Shown piece by piece: positions 26,557-33,848 of a DNA stretch of 60,388 bases. A model generated the notes under the pieces. It made no database searches. It was not told the DNA's origin and saw only the letters and a list, made by a program, of their open reading frames with translations. The DNA comes from Desulfovibrio sp. (GTDB lineage: Bacteria; Desulfobacterota; Desulfovibrionia; Desulfovibrionales; Desulfovibrionaceae). Position 1 is the stretch's first letter; each line of letters opens with the position of its first letter. Location: positions 1 to 60,388 of the forward strand of contig JAEEPQ010000002.1 in assembly GCA_016284885.1 (NCBI GenBank), in the 5' to 3' direction. A program made the translations under genes and the position numbers.

Positions 26557-27312
26557 GTGAACAGTCACGGCAAGGAAGCCAGGGAGGACGTGGCGGCGCG
26601 CAGGCAGGCCTGCGAGGCTCTGCTGCGGCGCATCGGAAAGGAAGAGCGCCTTGCCAAGGGCGCGCTTCTGCTCACGGACCACATCTACTATCTTTTGGAA
26701 GGCCTCTGCGCGCTGATCCACTTCGGCCCGCTCGGCGAGGAGAGCTCCCTTATCTACTTTGAAGCGGGACGGATGCTGAATTTCCTGCCCAAGCTCTCCC
26801 GGATCTACCCCATGCAGCCAAAGACCCTGCGCCGCAGGCAGCCCCGCGACACCTTCGCCGTGCGCGCCAAGTCGGCCTGCCGGCTTGTGCGCATCGACCA
26901 CGACGTCTTCCTGCGCGAGCTTGAGCAAAGCGCCCTCCTGCACAGCCTGCTTGAGCAGTCGCTGATGGAAAACTGCCTCAACCTCCTGGCCAGAGCCGGC
27001 AACTCGCCCCTGCTGCCCGCCCCCCAGCGCATCTGCCGGTTGCTGGCAGAACTCATGCCGGAACGTGCGCCCTACAGGCTGCCCCGGTACATGAGCTACG
27101 CCGAAATGGCCGTGCACCTTTCCATCCATCCCGTCACGGTGGCCAGAATCTTTCAGGCCCTCAAGGCCGAAGGCATAGCCTGGCGGGATGGCGGAGCGAT
27201 CTGCGTCTTCGATCCGGAGCGCCTGCGCCGCATGGCCTGCGGGGAGGAGGCGCTTGCCTACAAGCGCGCCGCGTCCGGATCAGAAAAAAATGAGAAAAAA
27301 AGCGCACGTTAG
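26557..27312 (+). CDS. Crp/Fnr-family transcription regulator, copy 2
   Basis: 251 residues with a GTG start at 26557 (AGGAG 6 nt upstream). Same architecture as copy 1: beta-roll effector domain, dimer helix, Crp-type HTH with HPVTVARIFQALKAEGI. Roughly half the residues match copy 1 by eye, including the effector-domain block EAGRMLNFLPKLSRIYPMQPK. The tail is Lys/Glu-rich and extra. The stop lies at 27312, inside palindrome site C, so regulator 2 and the permease operon are tightly linked. Ligand unknown. Confidence 0.88.
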   Translation: MNSHGKEAREDVAARRQACEALLRRIGKEERLAKGALLLTDHIYYLLEGLCALIHFGPLGEESSLIYFEAGRMLNFLPKLSRIYPMQPKTLRRRQPRDTFAVRAKSACRLVRIDHDVFLRELEQSALLHSLLEQSLMENCLNLLARAGNSPLLPAPQRICRLLAELMPERAPYRLPRYMSYAEMAVHLSIHPVTVARIFQALKAEGIAWRDGGAICVFDPERLRRMACGEEALAYKRAASGSEKNEKKSAR

Positions 27313-27349
27313 TCCAGGCTAATACTGCCGCCTGCAGGCTTTCTGTACA
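27310..27349 (+). promoter_or_regulatory. Palindromic operator site C with -10 box, promoter of the permease-sulfotransferase operon
   Basis: TAGTCCAGGCTA at 27310-27321, followed by ATACTG; TGTACA begins at 27344, again exactly 34 nt after the palindrome start. This would place the palindrome centre near -41 from a start around 27356. It overlaps the stop codon of regulator 2. Confidence 0.6.
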
Positions 27350-27411
27350 CAGGAGCCATCAAGAGTCCCCGTCAGACCCGCAAGCCCCATTCCCCTGAGG
27401 AGAGTATCAGA

Positions 27412-28947
27412 ATGGAACAAGCTCGCGAAAAAACCTCGGTCATGCCCCTCGTGCACACGCTCATCGGCCTGGCCATCATGTTCTCGGGACACTTTCTGCC
27501 CTGCCTGTCCCTAGTGGCCCCTGCAGACCAGAAGCTGCTCGGCCTCGGCTTCCCGCAGGTTGACGGGGGCGTTCTGCTCAGCGTCACCCACACGGGCATG
27601 GTCGTCTCCATGATCTTCTTCGGCGTCATCTACCTGTGGACCTTCGTCGACACCATCTGGCCGGGCCTGCTCGGCATCGTCGCCCTCATCTTCAGCGGCT
27701 TCGCGCCGGCACCCAAGGTCCTGCAGATGTTCCTCGGCAATCCCATGGTCGTCATGATCTTCTTCCTGCTGATTCTGGCGGCGGCCATCGTCTACAGCAA
27801 CCTTGCCGAGTGGATAGCCCGCTACCTCATGAGCCGGGAGTTCATCAACGGCAGGCCATGGATCTTCACGGCCACCATCCTGCTCACGACCTACCTCGTG
27901 GCCTTCCTCGACCAGCCGACGGCGTGCTTCCTCATGTGGCCCGTGCTCTTCTCTATCTTCAAAGCCGCAGGCTTCAAGAAGGGCGACACCTACGTCTCGG
28001 TCATGACGGTCTACATCGCCATCATGGCCCTGCTCTCCTTCGCCTCCGACCCCTTCAAGGGCGGCGCCTTCTATCTGCTCTCCAACCTGCACAGCCTGGC
28101 CGCCAACGACGCGGCCCTCCACGCCCCCGAGCTCAACACAGCCGTCTACCTGCTCTTCGGCCTCGCCATCTCCCTGTGCAGCATCGCGATCCTTATGCTC
28201 ATGATGCGCTTCGTCTTCCGCGTGGACGTTGCTCCGCTGGCAAAGCTCGACCCCTCGGTGCTCAACAAGGAGCCGCTCCCGCCCATGAACGCCATGCAGA
28301 AGCTCGTGCTCTTCGACTTCCTGCTCTACGCCACCTGGCTGCTCCTGCCCGCCGTCATCGGCAAGGGCAACGTGGTCGGCGCCTTCATGGCCAAGCACCA
28401 TATGGCCGGATCCCTGCTCGCCGTGCTCCTGCTCACCGTGGTTTTCGTCAAGCGCAAGCCCGTGGTCGACATCACCGTGTCCAACAGGGCCTACCCCTGG
28501 CGCGTCTTCCTGCTCATCGCCGTCGCCATGCTGCTCGGCGGCGTCATGACAGGCAAGGGCACCAACGTCTCCCTCTTCATGGAGTACGGCCTGCGCGATC
28601 TGCTCGGCGGCATGCACTACATCACCTTCACCATCGCCGTCTGCCTCATCGGCATCGTCTTCACCAACTTCTGCAACTCGGTTGTGCTGGGCCTGGTGCT
28701 CACCCCGGTGCTCATCTCCGTGGCCAACGCCTTCGGCATGGGCGGCGGCCCCATGATGGCCTGCTTCATCTACGCCGTGCTCATCGCGGCCTGCACGCCG
28801 GCAGCCTCGCCCTTCGCGGCCCTGCTCTTCGGCAACACCGAGTGGGTCGATCAGAGCCTCATCATCCGCTACAGCGTCATTGCCTCCCTGTGCATCTTCC
28901 TCGTGGTGTGCACCGTCGGCCTCCCGCTTGCCATGATGCTCTTCTAG
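27412..28947 (+). CDS. IT-superfamily (SLC13/ArsB-NhaD-like) permease
   Basis: 511-residue polytopic inner-membrane protein with about 11-13 hydrophobic segments spread over its whole length. The two internal halves each carry a polar, helix-breaking stretch (FLDQPTACFLMWPV and FTNFCNSVVLGLVLTPV), typical of secondary transporters of the ion-transporter superfamily, which carry sulfate, dicarboxylates or related anions. The substrate cannot be read from sequence. It is the first gene of an operon with trxB, trx and the sulfotransferase (gaps of 61, 39 and 31 nt), so import of an organic sulfate or its product is a reasonable guess. Confidence 0.8.
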   Translation: MEQAREKTSVMPLVHTLIGLAIMFSGHFLPCLSLVAPADQKLLGLGFPQVDGGVLLSVTHTGMVVSMIFFGVIYLWTFVDTIWPGLLGIVALIFSGFAPAPKVLQMFLGNPMVVMIFFLLILAAAIVYSNLAEWIARYLMSREFINGRPWIFTATILLTTYLVAFLDQPTACFLMWPVLFSIFKAAGFKKGDTYVSVMTVYIAIMALLSFASDPFKGGAFYLLSNLHSLAANDAALHAPELNTAVYLLFGLAISLCSIAILMLMMRFVFRVDVAPLAKLDPSVLNKEPLPPMNAMQKLVLFDFLLYATWLLLPAVIGKGNVVGAFMAKHHMAGSLLAVLLLTVVFVKRKPVVDITVSNRAYPWRVFLLIAVAMLLGGVMTGKGTNVSLFMEYGLRDLLGGMHYITFTIAVCLIGIVFTNFCNSVVLGLVLTPVLISVANAFGMGGGPMMACFIYAVLIAACTPAASPFAALLFGNTEWVDQSLIIRYSVIASLCIFLVVCTVGLPLAMMLF

Positions 28948-29008
28948 CCCGCAACCAGCCATCTTTCACAGCGCACCCAACTTTCATCCTTCCTTCCGAG
29001 GTACCAGC

Positions 29009-29938
29009 ATGGACAGCAACAAGTACGACATCGTCATCGTCGGCGCCGGCCCCTCCGGCCTCACCGCCTCCGTCTACGCCGTCAGGGCCAACATGAAGAC
29101 CCTGCTGCTCGACAAGCTCTCCCCCGGCGGCCAGATCATCAACACCAACGAGATTGCCAACTACCTTGGCGTGGGCACCATCAACGGCGCCCAGCTCGCC
29201 ATCCAGATGTTCGAGCAGTCCCAGGCCGCCGGCGCCGAATTCGACTACAAGACCGTGACCGCCATCGAGGATCACGGCGACACCAAGGTCGTGGTCTGCG
29301 AAGAGGACGGGGCCCGCATCGAGTGCCATGCCGTCATTGTTGCCACCGGCACCCGCCCCCGCCGCCTCGGCGTGCCCGGCGAGGACAATTTCGCCGGCTC
29401 CGGCATCAGCTGGTGCGCCATCTGCGACGGCGCCCAGTACGAGGGCAAGGACGTGGTCGTCATCGGCGGCGGCAACTCTGCCGTCGAGGAGTCCATCTAC
29501 CTCGCCGGCATCGTCAACAAGCTCACCGTCGTCACCATGTTCGACCTCACCGCCGACCCCTCGGCCTGCGACAAGCTGCGCGCCATGCCCAACGTCACTG
29601 TCTACCCCTACCAGGACATCCTCGAGTTCCTGGGCGAGGATAAGCTCGAAGGCGTGCGCTTCAAGTCCACCAAGGAGGACGCCACCGAGCGCACCGTGAA
29701 GTGCGACGGCGTCTTCGAGTACATCGGCCTGCAGCCCACCGCCGGCTTCTGCGAGAGCCTCGGCATTCTGGACCGCGGCTTCATCAAGACCGACGCCCAG
29801 ATGCGCACCTCCATGCCCGGCGTCTTCGCCTGCGGCGACATCATCGTCAAGCAGCTGCGCCAGGTCGCCACCGCCTGCGGCGACGGTGCCGTCGCGGCCC
29901 ACAACGCGGCCGCCTACGTCGAATCTCTGCGCAAGTAG
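29009..29938 (+). CDS. Thioredoxin-reductase-like flavoprotein without the usual NADPH motif
   Basis: 309 residues with FAD-binding VGAGPSGLTA, redox-active CAIC (residues 136-139), the second Rossmann motif GGGNSAVEES (153-162) and CGDI near the end. The NADPH-phosphate-binding HRRxxxR of classical TrxB is missing; TMFDLTADP occupies that position (176-184). The enzyme may use NADH, reduced ferredoxin or another donor. It is co-transcribed with a thioredoxin (39 nt) and an aryl-sulfotransferase, so it probably serves that dedicated thioredoxin rather than general redox balance. FAD-linked disulfide reductase identity is sure; donor is inference. Confidence 0.85.
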   Translation: MDSNKYDIVIVGAGPSGLTASVYAVRANMKTLLLDKLSPGGQIINTNEIANYLGVGTINGAQLAIQMFEQSQAAGAEFDYKTVTAIEDHGDTKVVVCEEDGARIECHAVIVATGTRPRRLGVPGEDNFAGSGISWCAICDGAQYEGKDVVVIGGGNSAVEESIYLAGIVNKLTVVTMFDLTADPSACDKLRAMPNVTVYPYQDILEFLGEDKLEGVRFKSTKEDATERTVKCDGVFEYIGLQPTAGFCESLGILDRGFIKTDAQMRTSMPGVFACGDIIVKQLRQVATACGDGAVAAHNAAAYVESLRK

Positions 29939-29977
29939 TGCACAGCATATTTCCCTTCACTCCAAGGAGACCCCGCC

Positions 29978-30289
29978 ATGATCACCGAAGTCAACACCGC
30001 CCAGTACGATGCCCTCGACAAGAAGGGCCCCATGCTCGTCGAATTCTACTCCAAGACCTGCGGTCCCTGCAAAATGCTCGGCTTTGTCCTCAAGGACGTG
30101 GACAAGAACGACCCGGACTTCCGCATCTACCAGGTCGAGTTCAACGAGAACAAGGAGCTCAAGGACCGCTGCGGCGTGAAGGGCTTCCCCACCCTGCTCT
30201 TCATGAAGGACGGCCAGGAGGTCTCCCGTCTCGAGGGCCTCAAGCAGAAGCCCGTCATTCTCAAGGAAATCGAAAAGATCAAAGCCTAA
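29978..30289 (+). CDS. Thioredoxin with TCGPC active site
   Basis: 103 residues, standard thioredoxin fold. The active site is C28-G-P-C31 preceded by Thr instead of the usual Trp, and the cis-Pro loop GFPTLLF is present. AAGGAG precedes the ATG. It lies 31 nt before the sulfotransferase. No signal peptide, so it acts in the cytoplasm, the same compartment predicted for the sulfotransferase. Confidence 0.93.
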   Translation: MITEVNTAQYDALDKKGPMLVEFYSKTCGPCKMLGFVLKDVDKNDPDFRIYQVEFNENKELKDRCGVKGFPTLLFMKDGQEVSRLEGLKQKPVILKEIEKIKA

Positions 30290-30320
30290 GACACAAGGAA
30301 ACATACAGGAGAACACAGCC

Positions 30321-32201
30321 ATGGCAAACCGCGTCGAACACGTCCGCTACGACCACCTGATCACCCGCCAGAACCGCGCCGAGAAGGAGTTCCTGGCCCG
30401 CCTCGAAAACGAGAAGCCCCGCCTCGACAACGCCATCGTCGTCGTCAACCCCTACCTCATCAACCCCCTGGCGGCCATGATACTCTTCAAGAGCGACAAG
30501 CCCGCCAAGGCCGTCCTCACCGTCCATGGCAAGCGCAACGACCGCGAGGACATCGTCCACGAGTTCCCCGAAGCCACGTCCCACGCCCTGCCCGTGCTCG
30601 GCCTCTACGAGGGCATGCAGACCCGCGTCACCGTCGCCCTCTCCACCGGCGAATCCCAGGACTTCCTGATCCAGAGCCAGCCCCTGCCCAAGGGCATCTG
30701 CCGCTGCCGCAACGTCGCCACTTCCCTCGACTACTTTGGCACCAACTGGATGTTCCTCAGCCCTGCCGGCAAGAACCTGCCCACCGCCTTCGACTACAGG
30801 GGCGACATCCGCTGGATACTCACCGAGAACACCATGTTCGACATCAAGCGCGTGAAGAACGGCAACATCATCACCGGCTCCTCCCGCTTCTGCCACATGC
30901 CCTACAACTCCACGGGCCTCATCGAGCTCAATCTGCTCGGCAAGATCTACAAAGAATACCGCATGCCCGGCTGCTACCACCACGACCACTTCGAGATGCC
31001 CGACGGCAATCTTCTGGTCTGCACCCAGGACTTCTCCCGCGACACCGTCGAGGACATGCTCGTCCTCCTCGACCGCGAGACCGGCGAAGTGCTGCGCAGC
31101 TGGGACTACAGGAACATGCTGCCCCAGGACGTGGCCGGCTCCGGCTCCCAGGACCACCACGACTGGTTCCACAACAACGCCGTATGGTGGAACGAGAAGG
31201 ACAATTCCGTCACCATCTCCGGTCGCCACCAGGACGCCGTGGTGAACTTCGACTACGAAACGGGCAAGGTGAACTGGATTGTCGGCGATCCCGAAGGCTG
31301 GCCTGAAGACATGCAGAAGTACTTCTTCAAGCCTGTGGGCGATCTCTCCAAGTTCGACTGGCAGTACGAGCAGCATGCCTGCGTCATCTGCCCCGACGGC
31401 GACGTCATGTGCTTCGACAACGGCCACTGGCGCTCCAAGAACAAGGAGAAGTACCTCAAGAACAGGGACAACTTCTCCCGTGGCGTGCGCTACCGCATCG
31501 ACACCAAGAAGATGGAGATCGAGCAGGTCTGGCAGTACGGCAAGGAGCTTGGCCAGGACTTCTTCTCGCCCTACATCTGCAACGTCGAATACTACGGCGA
31601 AGGCCACTACCTGGTCCACTCCGGCGGCATAGGCTGGGACCACGGCTGGGCCTCGGAGAAGCTCGGCGCCTACATCAAGCTCGGCGACGAGGGCTACGAC
31701 ATCAACTCCAAGACCGTTGAGCTCAAGGACGACGTGGTCATGTACTACCTCGAGGTGGACGGCAACTTCTACCGCGCCGAGAAGCTCACCCCATACCATG
31801 ACGGCGACAACGCCCCCTTCGGCGACGGCAAGCTCCTTGGCCAGCTCGAGGTGACCCCCGACTTCGGCACCATTCCGGATCTCGAGGAGACCTCCGAAGT
31901 CGTGGACGCCTGGAACCAGATCCGCATCGAAGAGGACGAAGACCGCCTGGTCTTCCACGGCCGCTTCCAGCGCGGCCAGCTCGCCATGGTCATCATGGAC
32001 AACGGCAGCGAGAAGAAGGGCTACTTCATCAATACCGCGGCCGTGAGCTACCTTGCCATGTGCTCCGGCGCCTTCCTTGAGGACGACGACCGCGTCATCA
32101 AGATGAACATCAGCAAGAGCAGCCTGCCCGCCGGCAAGTGCGAGGTGAAGGTGCTCGTGGAAGACAGGATCTTCCAGACCGGCGTCGTCATCTGCAACTA
32201 G
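30321..32201 (+). CDS. Arylsulfate sulfotransferase (ASST family), predicted cytosolic
   Basis: PAPS-independent sulfotransferase that moves sulfate from one aryl or organic sulfate to another acceptor through a sulfo-histidine. 626 residues: N-terminal beta-sandwich (about 30-120), then a six-bladed propeller. Catalytic positions match the E. coli enzyme: CYHHDHF (H220/H221), DWFHNN (H284), SGRHQD (R302; exactly 18 residues after H284, as His356-Arg374 in E. coli) and YEQHACVIC (H352, the likely sulfo-His). Unlike E. coli ASST it has no signal peptide. C354 and C357 form a CxxC next to H352. The gene ends an operon with permease, reductase and thioredoxin. A terminator follows. Confidence 0.9.
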   Translation: MANRVEHVRYDHLITRQNRAEKEFLARLENEKPRLDNAIVVVNPYLINPLAAMILFKSDKPAKAVLTVHGKRNDREDIVHEFPEATSHALPVLGLYEGMQTRVTVALSTGESQDFLIQSQPLPKGICRCRNVATSLDYFGTNWMFLSPAGKNLPTAFDYRGDIRWILTENTMFDIKRVKNGNIITGSSRFCHMPYNSTGLIELNLLGKIYKEYRMPGCYHHDHFEMPDGNLLVCTQDFSRDTVEDMLVLLDRETGEVLRSWDYRNMLPQDVAGSGSQDHHDWFHNNAVWWNEKDNSVTISGRHQDAVVNFDYETGKVNWIVGDPEGWPEDMQKYFFKPVGDLSKFDWQYEQHACVICPDGDVMCFDNGHWRSKNKEKYLKNRDNFSRGVRYRIDTKKMEIEQVWQYGKELGQDFFSPYICNVEYYGEGHYLVHSGGIGWDHGWASEKLGAYIKLGDEGYDINSKTVELKDDVVMYYLEVDGNFYRAEKLTPYHDGDNAPFGDGKLLGQLEVTPDFGTIPDLEETSEVVDAWNQIRIEEDEDRLVFHGRFQRGQLAMVIMDNGSEKKGYFINTAAVSYLAMCSGAFLEDDDRVIKMNISKSSLPAGKCEVKVLVEDRIFQTGVVICN

Positions 32202-32251
32202 CCTTCCCCTTCCCTTTCCTCATACGCTATTCCACATTCTCCCTTAGCTTG

Positions 32252-32287
32252 AAGCGCCCCGCCCCGTCTCCGGGACGGGGCGCTTTC
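32252..32287 (+). terminator. Terminator of the permease-sulfotransferase operon
   Basis: Outer 10-bp stem AAGCGCCCCG/CGGGGCGCTT (32252-32261 with 32276-32285), with a competing inner 9-bp stem, then TTTCTG. It separates the operon from the downstream alkyl-sulfatase-like gene. Confidence 0.8.
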
Positions 32288-32306
32288 TGCCCTTAAGGAG
32301 GCAGGC

Positions 32307-33614
32307 ATGGCTTTCGTTTCCTATCCCGGCTTCGCCGTTCCTGAAGGGGTGCGACACGCTCCTCTCGCCCGGCGCACCGTCCGGCCGCATCCGGACGTGC
32401 TGGCCTTCGTGGGCTACAGCTCCTCCATCTTCTCGGCCATCAGGACGCCGCACGGCTATTATCTGGTCGATGCCGGCGACGACGTGCCGGGCGTGCGGGA
32501 CGCGCTTGCCGAAATCAGACGCTTTGCGCCAGGCACCCTTCAGGGCATCTTCCTGACCCACAGCCACCCCGACCACCGGGGCGGAGGGAGCATCTTCCTC
32601 GAGGAGGCCAGAGGACGGGAGATCCCCGTTTGGGCTCACCATGCCTTCGGGAGCGAAATGCAGGACGGCCGGGGCCTCGAGCGGATTCTGCAGACACGGG
32701 CAGGCCGGCAGTTCGGAGCTGGCATCCCCGATGCCGAGTACACGTCCAACTCCCTGCTTCCGCACTTTCCAGGAGGCTTTGCCGGCCCCCTGCTGCAACC
32801 GAACCGCCAGATCTTCGAAGGCAGGACGCGTCTCTACGCCGACGATCTCGCCGTGGATCTGCTGACCGTTCCCACGGAGACCGGCGACCACATGGAAGTC
32901 TTTCTGCCCGAGAGCCGGGTGCTCTTCTCGGGCGACGCCGTCTACGGCGCCCTCCCCAACCTCTATCCCCTGCGCGGAGGATGCTGGCGCCAGGCTGAAC
33001 GCTGGACGCAGGGCATACGGCGCCTGCTGGAGCTCGATCCCGAGGCCGCCGTGTGCGGACACAACCTGGTGCTACAGGGCCGGCAGGCGGTGCGCCAGGC
33101 CTTCGAGCGCTGCGCCAACGCCATCGAATGCATCGTGGCCGAAACGCTCAAGGGCATGGACGAGGGGCTGGGACCGGACGAGCTCGCCTGCCGGGTGCGC
33201 CTGCCCGAGGAGCTTGCGCGCGACCCCAATCTTGGCGAATTCTACGGCGCCGTGCCCTTTATCGTGCGCGAAATCTACGTAGCCAAAATGGGCTGGTTCG
33301 ACGGCAATGCGACGAACGTCGTTCCTTTGGATCCCTGGGAGGAGGCGGAGCGCCTGGCCAGGCTTGCGGGTGGCGCGGCGGCTCTGGCCGCGCAGGCGCA
33401 GAGCGCGCTTGCCGAAGGCGACTGGCGCTGGACCTGCCGGCTCTGCGACTGGCTCCTGCGCCTTGGTCCCGAGCATGCCGCGACAGCCCGCGGCATGAAG
33501 GCCGAGGCGCTGGAGGCGCTCTCGCAGGAAATCCTGCCCATGGCGGGACGCAACTGGCTCAAGTCCTCTGCCATGGCATTGCGGGAGGAAGGGCAGGAGG
33601 ATGCCGGGCAGTAG
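32307..33614 (+). CDS. Alkyl-sulfatase-like metallo-beta-lactamase protein (type III sulfatase family)
   Basis: 435 residues, TTAAGGAGG upstream of ATG 32307. The metallo-beta-lactamase domain holds THSHPDH (H85, H87, D89, H90), E191 in PTETGDH, D210 in FSGDAV and CGHN (H252). LPNLYPLRGG and the C-terminal block FYGAVPFIVREIYVAKMGWFDGN followed by a four-helix region match the dimerisation domain of SdsA1-type alkylsulfatases. It should hydrolyse organic sulfate esters, but lacks the signal peptide of secreted relatives. Placed right after the sulfotransferase terminator; it may be transcribed by read-through or its own promoter. Substrate is unproven. Confidence 0.72.
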   Translation: MAFVSYPGFAVPEGVRHAPLARRTVRPHPDVLAFVGYSSSIFSAIRTPHGYYLVDAGDDVPGVRDALAEIRRFAPGTLQGIFLTHSHPDHRGGGSIFLEEARGREIPVWAHHAFGSEMQDGRGLERILQTRAGRQFGAGIPDAEYTSNSLLPHFPGGFAGPLLQPNRQIFEGRTRLYADDLAVDLLTVPTETGDHMEVFLPESRVLFSGDAVYGALPNLYPLRGGCWRQAERWTQGIRRLLELDPEAAVCGHNLVLQGRQAVRQAFERCANAIECIVAETLKGMDEGLGPDELACRVRLPEELARDPNLGEFYGAVPFIVREIYVAKMGWFDGNATNVVPLDPWEEAERLARLAGGAAALAAQAQSALAEGDWRWTCRLCDWLLRLGPEHAATARGMKAEALEALSQEILPMAGRNWLKSSAMALREEGQEDAGQ

Positions 33615-33779
33615 ACCGGCTCGCCCGCCTCAGCATCAAGCTCTCCCGCTTGGCCTGAAGGCAGAGCAGGGGACACTGCCTGTCGCCGCAGAGGCGGGCG
33701 CCAGCCTTTTGCGGCAGCCGGTCCCGTCCGCAAGGTTCTGGCGCCCGAGCCTGTCCTGAAGCGATGCCGGGAGCGCCTG

Positions 33780-33808
33780 TTGCCTGCCGCCAGAAAGCCA
33801 GATAGCAT
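33780..33808 (+). promoter_or_regulatory. Candidate promoter of the AAA-ATPase gene
   Basis: TTGCCT (33780-33785), 17-nt spacer, TAGCAT (33803-33808), 40 nt before the ATG at 33849. Four of six consensus bases in each box. Confidence 0.4.
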
Positions 33809-33848
33809 GCTCCAAGTCCAGACAACACATGACGACAGGAGCACAGCC

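Noticed and set aside
25682-27312. Assignment of the two regulators as FNR or classical CRP
   Set aside because: No N-terminal cysteine cluster, no complete cAMP-binding signature, and the nearby palindrome differs from both known sites.
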